Assembly: GCA_905208975.1 (NCBI GenBank)
Contig: CAJLRE010000030.1
Location: 1 to 20,378, forward strand
Direction of reading: 5' to 3'
Source of the DNA: an uncultured Collinsella sp.
Lineage (GTDB): Bacteria > Actinomycetota > Coriobacteriia > Coriobacteriales > Coriobacteriaceae
DNA length: 20,378 nt
The position numbers were made by a program, and so were the translations under genes. Below the pieces are notes generated by a model. It had not been told where the DNA came from and did no database searches. It saw nothing but the letters and a program-made list of their open reading frames with translations. Below, in pieces: positions 15,424 to 20,378 of this stretch. Within the stretch, counting starts at the first letter, position 1. Every line of letters starts with the position of its first letter.

Positions 15424-16139
15424 GCGCCGGCGCTACGCTACTCAAGCTGCAACAGATCGATTTGGAGCTCGCCCGCAACAAGAGCGAACTTGCCAATATG
15501 CCGGAGCTCAAGGAGCTCGCTTCCAAGCGCAAGACCTACGTTAAGCTCAAGGCCGAAATGACCAAGCTCTACGCCCAACGCAAGGACCTGGATATTGAGC
15601 TCGACGATCTCAACACCACCGAGATCCAGACCAATAACGCCATCGAGGCCGCTAAGAAGCGCCACGTTGACGGCTCCGACTACCGCGAGGTACAGGACCT
15701 GGAAAACGAGCTCGCCACCCTGGCCAAGCGCCTGGACAAGATTGAGCACACCCGCAAGGATGTCGTTGTCGCCCACAAAGAGGCGCTCGACCGCGAGACC
15801 CGCGCGCAGGCCATCATCGCCAAGTTCGAGGAGGGCGTGAAGGCCGATACCAAGGCCGCCCGCGCCAAGGCTGCCGACCTGCAGGCTCAGATCGAAGCCG
15901 CCACTAAGGAGCGCACCGCTCTTGCCGCCACGCTGCCGGCCGACGTGCTCACCGACTACGAGCGTCTGCTCAAGCAGTTCCGCGGCTTGGCCGTCGAGAC
16001 CATCCAGGGCAACATCCCCACGGTCTGCCACACCGCGCTGCAGGCATCGTCCATGAGCGACCTCAACCACGACGGTAGCGAGATTACGCACTGTCCGTAC
16101 TGCCACCGCCTCCTGGTGCTCCCGAGCAAGGAAGCCTAG
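15420..16139 (+). CDS. Coiled-coil protein with C-terminal (degenerate) C4 zinc ribbon
   Basis: This 239-residue protein begins at ATG 15420, with AAAAGGAGAG just upstream and an ATGA overlap with the Nif3-like gene. About residues 5-195 are a charged helical hairpin typical of coiled coils. The C-terminus is a zinc ribbon of the kind found in FlgZ (HP0958) and its actinobacterial relatives, with CPYC at 225-228. The first knuckle is incomplete: where the family has CXXC, this protein has PTVC at 200-203, so only C203 remains, with H204 next to it. Metal binding might then use Cys3 or Cys3-His. Function in non-flagellated bacteria is unknown. A nucleic-acid or protein adaptor role is a family-level guess. 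Confidence 0.88.
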   Translation: MSAGATLLKLQQIDLELARNKSELANMPELKELASKRKTYVKLKAEMTKLYAQRKDLDIELDDLNTTEIQTNNAIEAAKKRHVDGSDYREVQDLENELATLAKRLDKIEHTRKDVVVAHKEALDRETRAQAIIAKFEEGVKADTKAARAKAADLQAQIEAATKERTALAATLPADVLTDYERLLKQFRGLAVETIQGNIPTVCHTALQASSMSDLNHDGSEITHCPYCHRLLVLPSKEA

Positions 16140-16141
16140 CG

Positions 16142-17356
16142 ATGACGGCGGCATCCAACAATTCAATGCAACTTGAGGGAAAAACGATCCTGCTGGGCAT
16201 TACCGGCGGGATCGCCGCCTATAAGTCGTGCAATATCGTGCGCCTGCTGCAAAAGCGCGGCGCGCACGTCAAGGTCGTCATGAGCGAGCATGCCACTGAG
16301 TTCGTGGAGCCGCTCACCTTCCGCGCGCTCACCAATGAGCCGGTCGCGGTTGGGCTATTCGACGACCCTTCTGACCCCATCCACCATATCTCGCTGGCGC
16401 AGGAGCCCGACTTGGTGGTCGTGGCGCCCGCGACGGCCAATATCATCGCCAAGATGGCCAACGGCATCGCCGATGACCTCATCTCCACAACGCTGCTTGC
16501 GACACCGCGGCCCGTCGTTATCGCGCCGGCCATGAACAATGGCATGTGGAAGGCGTCGGCCACGCAGGCCAATATGGCCACGCTGTGCGAGCGCGGCGTC
16601 CACGTGGTGGGACCCGGCAGTGGCTACCTTGCCTGCGGCGACGTGGACACGGGCCGCATGAGCGAACCCGAGGACATCGTCGAGGCCGTCTGCGAGGTGC
16701 TCAATCCCGTGCCGCAAGACCTGACGGGCAAGCGCATCGTCATCACCGCCGGCCCCACGCACGAGCCGATCGACCCGGTGCGATTCATTGGCAACCGTTC
16801 TTCGGGCAAGATGGGTATCGCCCTGGCGGGGGAGGCCGCACGTCGCGGTGCCGCCGTCACGCTCGTGCTGGGACCGACATCGCTCGACGTTCCCCACGGC
16901 GTGGAGTGCGTGCGCGTGCAGACCGCCGCTGAAATGCTGCAGGCGGCGTTAAACGCCTTCCAGACGGCCGACGCTGCCATTTGCGCTGCGGCCGTCGCCG
17001 ACTACACCCCCGCGGCCCCTGCCAACCATAAGCTCAAAAAGGCCAACGAGCGCCTGGATCGAATCGAGCTCGTCGAGACCGTTGACATCTTGGCCGAACT
17101 TTCACGCCAAAAGGGCGAGCGGTGCGTGATCGGCTTTGCGGCCGAGACCGATAACGTCGTGGAGTACGCGCAGCGCAAACTCGCGCGTAAGGGTTGCGAT
17201 GCCATTATCGCCAACGATGTTTCGCGCGCCGATTCGGGCTTTGGAACCGATACCAACAAAGCTTGGATCGTGAGCACAGCGGGCACGCAAGAACTTCCCG
17301 TACTAACAAAACCCCAGCTCGCAGATGCAATTTTGGACTTGCTTCAAAATTTGTAA
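16142..17356 (+). CDS. coaBC: Bifunctional phosphopantothenoylcysteine decarboxylase / phosphopantothenate-cysteine ligase
   Basis: This 404-residue fusion carries two steps of coenzyme A synthesis. The N-terminal CoaC half is an FMN-dependent decarboxylase: GITGGIAAYKS at 19-29, the catalytic histidine in HISL (H82), PAMN at 129-132 and the active cysteine C165 in LACGDVDTGRM. The CoaB ligase half starts about 197 with ITAGPTHEPIDPVRFIGNRS and includes AAAVADYTP and KLKKANERL. Order and length are normal. ATG 16142 has AAGGAAG seven bases upstream; an in-frame ATG at residue 9 is less likely. It is the last gene of the cluster. No terminator lies between its stop and the tRNA-Pro promoter, so its transcript may run on into the tRNA. 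Confidence 0.97.
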   Translation: MTAASNNSMQLEGKTILLGITGGIAAYKSCNIVRLLQKRGAHVKVVMSEHATEFVEPLTFRALTNEPVAVGLFDDPSDPIHHISLAQEPDLVVVAPATANIIAKMANGIADDLISTTLLATPRPVVIAPAMNNGMWKASATQANMATLCERGVHVVGPGSGYLACGDVDTGRMSEPEDIVEAVCEVLNPVPQDLTGKRIVITAGPTHEPIDPVRFIGNRSSGKMGIALAGEAARRGAAVTLVLGPTSLDVPHGVECVRVQTAAEMLQAALNAFQTADAAICAAAVADYTPAAPANHKLKKANERLDRIELVETVDILAELSRQKGERCVIGFAAETDNVVEYAQRKLARKGCDAIIANDVSRADSGFGTDTNKAWIVSTAGTQELPVLTKPQLADAILDLLQNL

Positions 17357-17364
17357 AAAAGTTC

Positions 17365-17394
17365 TTGCACAAGGACAAAGTTTCGGGTTAATAT
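17365..17394 (+). promoter_or_regulatory. tRNA-Pro promoter
   Basis: TTGCAC at 17365-17370 and TAATAT at 17389-17394 are separated by 18 bases; an overlapping TATACT at 17392-17397 would give 21. An A/T-rich tract (about 17346-17363) covering the end of coaBC lies directly upstream. The layout, with an A tract followed by CTTGCA, resembles the tRNA-Ala promoter at the other end of the cluster. Confidence 0.7.
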
Positions 17395-17436
17395 ACTCCC
17401 TGTTGCGAGCGAGAGCAGAGCAACAAACAAAAGCTT

Positions 17437-17513
<77 letters not shown>

Positions 17514-17522
17514 GAAGTTTGC

Positions 17523-17556
17523 AGGTCAGGCACCTTGTGCCTGACCTTTTTTGTTT
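17523..17556 (+). terminator. Intrinsic terminator after tRNA-Pro
   Basis: Eleven perfect pairs (17523-17533 with 17537-17547) enclose a three-base loop. A run of six T (17547-17552), then G and more T, follows. It ends the tRNA transcript, and probably any read-through from coaBC. Confidence 0.93.
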
Positions 17557-17600
17557 TATGCAATTGCTTAATTTTGTTTAAGCAACAGGGTGCCAAAAAT

Positions 17601-17691
17601 CTACCTGCGCGATAATCGCCTTTTGCGGCTACTTGCGCGTTTTGCACACGCTTGAGCCGATTTATTAACGCAATATGAATCTACATACGCG
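17601..17691. repeat. Three imperfect CTACNTRCGCG repeats
   Basis: CTACCTGCGCG (17601-17611), CTACTTGCGCG (17629-17639) and CTACATACGCG (17681-17691) share nine or more of eleven positions, with starts 28 and 52 bases apart. The first and third are preceded by AAT. They could be binding sites for a regulator or decayed repeat sequence. Confidence 0.45.
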
Positions 17692-17715
17692 TAGCTGGTA
17701 TGCAGCCGAGTACAG

Positions 17716-17783
17716 GCTGTATTTATCGCGGCGATTAACACAGATATAGCGACTATAACGGACAAGCGTGTCGCTGTATTTAT
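17716..17783. repeat. 11-base direct repeat GCTGTATTTAT
   Basis: The same 11 bases occur at 17716-17726 and 17773-17783, with starts 57 bases apart, in the gene-free segment. No gene lies between the copies. The meaning is unknown. Confidence 0.4.
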
Positions 17784-17975
17784 TCCAGTAGTTCACTTGA
17801 TCGGTGGACAAGTGGGCTGTTGCAACGAAACGCCAAGCAGGATGGGCTCTATACGAGGACGACGCAGGTTAATGGCGGGGGAGCGCGGCGGGCGCTCTGA
17901 GAGCCGCTTTGTGACCCCATGTCTCCTTAACTCGATTATTTGTGTTTCAAGCCACGAATCGGTCGAGCAATTGCC

Positions 17976-18009
17976 AAAAGAAAGGCCCATGCAGGATTGC
18001 ACGGGCCTT
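17976..18009 (-). terminator. Terminator of the two-component operon
   Basis: The stem is 17982-17993 paired with 17998-18009, with one A/C mismatch and a four-base loop. Read on the minus strand, the hairpin is followed by TTTCTTTT-like sequence (17983-17976), which suits intrinsic termination of transcripts coming from the sensor kinase gene, whose stop lies about 110 bases upstream. Confidence 0.75.
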
Positions 18010-18119
18010 ACATCAGATCAAATTTGAGCTAGAAGCACCAAATGGGGCAGACGCAACACCATCTCGTCGCGGCCTCGGCGAGCGACATATCGCAGTCGAG
18101 GTAGACATCGAGGAAATCG

Positions 18120-19517
18120 TCAGATCCCGCACAGGGGGACCGCGATGGTGGCCACCGCACCGCCCGAGGGGCCGTTGGCGAGCGAGACAGAGCCCCCGTG
18201 GGCGCTCGCGGCCTCGGAGGCGACGTGGAGGCCGAGCCCGTAGTGGCGGCCTCCGTCACGCGAGGAGCGGGAGGAGTCGTCCGTGAAGAGGCGCTCGCAG
18301 CCGCGTTCGAGGGCGGCGGGAGAAAAGCCCGGTCCGTCGTCGGCAACCTCGATGACGAGGTGCCCGCCCGAGACGTCGCAGGAGACAGCCACGCGCGAGC
18401 GTGCGTGCTCGGCGGCGTTGGCCACGAGGTTCGCGGCGGCTCGCGCCAGGGCGGTTCGGTCGAGCGGGGCCTCGGGCGCGCCCGCGACAGCGGGGCCCGT
18501 GGCCGCGTCGAGCGTCACGCCTCGCGCCCGGGCGATCTGGGCGGCCTCGGCGAGGACCTGCTCGCAGAGCTCGGCCGGCCGCATGGGGGCCCTCTCCGCC
18601 CCGCCGTACCCGCGCGAGGCCTCGATGAGCAAGCGCACGTAGCCGTCGAGCCTTTCGACACTGCCGGCTATGTCGCGCGCGGCGGCCGCGAGGTCGGCGT
18701 CTTTCTCGTCTTCCAGCTCCTCCGCCACGAAGTCGGCGTTGGCGCGCAGCACGGTGAGCGGCGTCTTGAGGTCGTGGGCGAGCGACGCCATCTGCTCGCG
18801 CTGCCCCCGCTCCGCGGCCCAGCGGGCCTCGAGCGACTCGGCGAGGGAGGCCCGCATGGCGTCCATCGCGGCGAGGACGTCGTTCACCTCGCGCACGTTG
18901 GTGCTGCCGACCGCGAAGTCGAGCTCCCCCGCGCCGACGCGCCCCGCCGCTTCCGCGAGCGGCGCCATCTTGCGCGAGATCACGCGGCTCGCGCGGCGCG
19001 CCACGAGCGCGAGCGCGAGCGCGCTTCCCGCCGCGGCGCCGACGAGCATGAGGTTCTGCGGGTTGGGAAGCAGGCCGGCGAGGTCGCGCGAGACCCACTG
19101 CGGCAGGTACTCGCTGACGAGTGCGCAGGCCCCGCCGCCCTTGAGCGGGAACGCGGCGTAGGTGAGGCCCGAACCCCCACCCTCGATCTCCACTGTGCCC
19201 GGATCCGCGGCGAGTGCCGTACGGGCCATTTCCGTCGCGTCCTCGAGCCGCGTGCCCTCGAGGTCTGTCATCAGCACGCATCCGTCCTTGTTCAGGATGA
19301 GGTAGCGGTACGCCGTCGGCACGTCCTGCTGCCCGCAGACGCCGTCGCGTGCCAAGCCCTCCGCGACCTCGCGCGCATTGGCCGGCCCCCAGCTTGCCTC
19401 GTAGACGAAGCCCGCGTTGATCGCCACAGAGAGCATCATGAACGAGGCGAGCCACGCCGTGGCGACTGCCGCGAACGCGTAGGCGAAGTAGCGCGCGATG
19501 ACGAAGGAGAGCGGCAT
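18120..19517 (-). CDS. Sensor histidine kinase (HAMP, HisKA, HATPase)
   Basis: This 465-residue membrane kinase forms a two-component pair with the regulator gene just upstream. TM1 is about 4-33. An extracytoplasmic region of about 120 residues has three cysteines (C61, C80, C131). TM2 is about 155-174, HAMP about 175-227, and the phospho-acceptor is H248 in SLAHDLKTPLTVL. The ATPase domain has the N box NLVANAAEHA (363-372), DDGPGF (393-398) and GLGL (427-430). I prefer ATG 19517, which has GAGGT nine bases upstream and begins just before TM1. GTG 19556 would add 13 residues and overlap the regulator gene. The coding DNA is richer in G+C than the main cluster. The signal is unknown. Confidence 0.93.
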   Translation of the reverse strand: MPLSFVIARYFAYAFAAVATAWLASFMMLSVAINAGFVYEASWGPANAREVAEGLARDGVCGQQDVPTAYRYLILNKDGCVLMTDLEGTRLEDATEMARTALAADPGTVEIEGGGSGLTYAAFPLKGGGACALVSEYLPQWVSRDLAGLLPNPQNLMLVGAAAGSALALALVARRASRVISRKMAPLAEAAGRVGAGELDFAVGSTNVREVNDVLAAMDAMRASLAESLEARWAAERGQREQMASLAHDLKTPLTVLRANADFVAEELEDEKDADLAAAARDIAGSVERLDGYVRLLIEASRGYGGAERAPMRPAELCEQVLAEAAQIARARGVTLDAATGPAVAGAPEAPLDRTALARAAANLVANAAEHARSRVAVSCDVSGGHLVIEVADDGPGFSPAALERGCERLFTDDSSRSSRDGGRHYGLGLHVASEAASAHGGSVSLANGPSGGAVATIAVPLCGI

Positions 19518-19543
19518 GCCCCCGCGACCTCGCGCCCCGATCC

Positions 19544-20206
19544 TCAGAGCTGCCACTTGTACCCCATCCCCCAGACGGTCGCAATCGGATCGGCGCCGGC
19601 CTCGGAGAGTTTCCTCCGGGCGCGGCTGACCTGCATGGATATGGCCGCATCGTCGGCGTCGCTCTCCCAGCCGAGCACCGCCTCGCGTATCTGCGCGCGG
19701 CTCATGACCTGCCCGGGGTGGCGGGCGAGGTACTCGCAGATGGCGTACTCGGTGGGCGTGAGCGGCACGGCCTCGCCGCCCACGGAGAGGTCGCGCGCCC
19801 CGAGGTCGATCCGCACCTCCCCGAAGGAGAGGGCGTGCGAGCGCGGCCGGCGCTCACGGCGTAGATGGGCCGCGACCTTGGCGCGCAGCTCCGCGGCCCC
19901 GAAGGGCTTGCGGACGTAGTCGTCGGCGCCCAGGCCGTAGGCGGCCACGGCATCCTCCTCGGCCACGCGAGCGGTCAGGAAGACGATGGGCCCGTCGAAG
20001 TCCGGACGGATCTGCCGCACGAGCTCGAAGCCGTCGAGCCCCGGCATCATGACGTCGCAGAGCACGAGGTCGAAGCGCGAGAGGTCCATCCCCGGGACCG
20101 CCGTCGGGTCCTCCGCCCTGACGACCTCATGGCCGTCGCGGCAGAGGACGCGCGCAAGCGCGTCGAGGATCGCCCGTTCATCATCCACTGCCAGTATCCT
20201 CGCCAT
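19544..20206 (-). CDS. OmpR-family response regulator
   Basis: This 220-residue regulator has a receiver domain (about 1-115) with the acidic pocket D8-D9, phospho-acceptor D51 in LCDVMMPGLDG, T78 and K100 in KPF. The C-terminal winged-helix DNA-binding domain (about 125-220) contains LTPTEYAICEYLARHPGQVMSR-type recognition, DDAAISMQVSRARRKL and the ending WGMGYKW, all typical of OmpR/PhoB regulators. The start ATG 20206 is preceded by AGGAGGT four bases upstream; longer open frames upstream are ignored. The kinase gene follows within about 30 bases. The target genes are unknown, though autoregulation and control of the adjacent upstream gene are common for such pairs. Confidence 0.95.
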   Translation of the reverse strand: MARILAVDDERAILDALARVLCRDGHEVVRAEDPTAVPGMDLSRFDLVLCDVMMPGLDGFELVRQIRPDFDGPIVFLTARVAEEDAVAAYGLGADDYVRKPFGAAELRAKVAAHLRRERRPRSHALSFGEVRIDLGARDLSVGGEAVPLTPTEYAICEYLARHPGQVMSRAQIREAVLGWESDADDAAISMQVSRARRKLSEAGADPIATVWGMGYKWQL

Positions 20207-20232
20207 GTTGACCTCCTGAAACTCTCGTCGGA

Positions 20233-20261
20233 ATTGTACTAGCGCCGCGCTCAGCGGTCCA
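20233..20261 (-). promoter_or_regulatory. Candidate promoter of the two-component operon
   Basis: On the minus strand, TGGACC (20261-20256) and TACAAT (20238-20233) are 17 bases apart. The -10 box is good and the -35 box has four of six consensus bases. The -35 box lies inside the last codons of the preceding gene, so the operon could also receive read-through. Confidence 0.5.
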
Positions 20262-20378
20262 GAGCCCTGCGCGCAGCCGCGGGCGCCCACATGGCGATCT
20301 CAGGGTTGGGCAGCACGCGGTCTGCGATCGAGCGCAGCGCCGACCCCCAGCCGGCGTCGAGCAGGGCATTCCCGCCCA
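20251..20378 (-). CDS. 3' end of an unrecognised gene (partial)
   Basis: A minus-strand frame enters from beyond the window and ends at TGA 20253-20251, giving the last 41 residues of a protein that ends AAARRALDR. Codon choice matches the kinase and regulator genes, with G or C at nearly every third position, which supports real coding. The visible part has a short LLDAGWGSALRSIADRV stretch but no motif I recognise. It lies 44 bases before the regulator start in the same direction, so it may belong to the same operon. Confidence 0.55.
   Translation of the reverse strand, partial: GGNALLDAGWGSALRSIADRVLPNPEIAMWAPAAARRALDR

Larger units (their letters stand above)
17557..18119 (+). other. Gene-free segment between tRNA-Pro and the sensor kinase gene
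   Basis: I see no gene I can support here. The left part (to about 17800) is clearly more A+T rich than the rest of the window. It holds three related 11-mers, an 11-base direct repeat and small inverted repeats: GCGAT-A-ATCGC at 17609-17619, CACTTG (17794-17799) with CAAGTG (17809-17814), and GAGCGC (17881-17886) with GCGCTC (17892-17897). The right part holds a minus-strand terminator. Open frames of about 70 codons on both strands lack ribosome sites and recognisable protein features. Confidence 0.6.

Noticed and set aside
17793..18027. Overlapping 69- and 76-codon frames on opposite strands in the gene-free segment
   Set aside because: Neither has a ribosome site or recognisable feature, and both run through the terminator hairpin at 17976-18009.
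18256..19650. 464-codon minus-strand frame overlapping the kinase gene
   Set aside because: Arg/Ala/Gly-rich composition is an out-of-frame reading of the kinase gene, which has all the expected motifs in its own frame.
18198..19919. 573-codon plus-strand open frame opposite the kinase and regulator genes
   Set aside because: The protein is low in complexity, rich in Arg, Gly and Glu, and has no motif. The minus strand encodes an unmistakable kinase and regulator.

Overview
This window looks like a chromosomal segment from a high-G+C Gram-positive bacterium. My best guess is a Coriobacteriia member such as Collinsella. That is inferred from base composition, strong AAAGGAG-type ribosome sites, and a gene set mixing Firmicutes-like order (DUF512 protein, der, plsY, gpsA; scpA, scpB, rluB) with Actinomycetota-like order (Nif3-like protein beside a coiled-coil zinc-ribbon protein). 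I could run no database search, so the genus is a suggestion only.

Region 1 (1-245) holds a tRNA-Ala(GGC) gene with its own promoter and a hairpin terminator with a GCAA loop. Region 2 (277-17356) is an unbroken run of seventeen plus-strand genes with tiny gaps or overlaps. They encode an ABC-F ATPase, a small membrane protein, an M50 site-2-type protease, ScpA, ScpB, an RluB-type pseudouridine synthase, cytidylate kinase, a PlsC-like acyltransferase, IspH, a PDZ/radical-SAM/DUF512 protein, the GTPase Der, PlsY, GpsA, ribulose-phosphate epimerase, a cysteine desulfurase, a Nif3-like protein, a zinc-ribbon coiled-coil protein and CoaBC. The cluster serves basic growth: translation and ribosome assembly (ABC-F, RluB, Der), chromosome condensation (ScpAB), phospholipid synthesis (GpsA to PlsY, then the PlsC-like enzyme), isoprenoids (IspH), nucleotides (Cmk), cofactor and Fe-S supply (CoaBC, cysteine desulfurase). 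The only gaps above 60 bp are upstream of scpA and of cmk. The first carries a promoter-like pair and two hairpins.

Region 3 (17365-17556) is a tRNA-Pro(GGG) gene with its own promoter and terminator. Region 4 (17557-18119) has no gene I can support. It is more A+T rich, has three imperfect CTAC..CGCG repeats and ends in a minus-strand terminator. Region 5 (18120-20378) is on the minus strand and visibly richer in G+C. It holds an OmpR-type response regulator and its sensor kinase, with a promoter, and the last 41 codons of an unrecognised gene running in from beyond the window.

Most of the window is conserved housekeeping DNA. The points most worth a second look are the uncharacterised radical-SAM DUF512 protein, a Glu in place of the catalytic-motif Asp in the PlsC-like enzyme, a Pro in place of one zinc-ribbon Cys, the small overlapping membrane gene, the structured scpA leader, and the change in composition just past tRNA-Pro.
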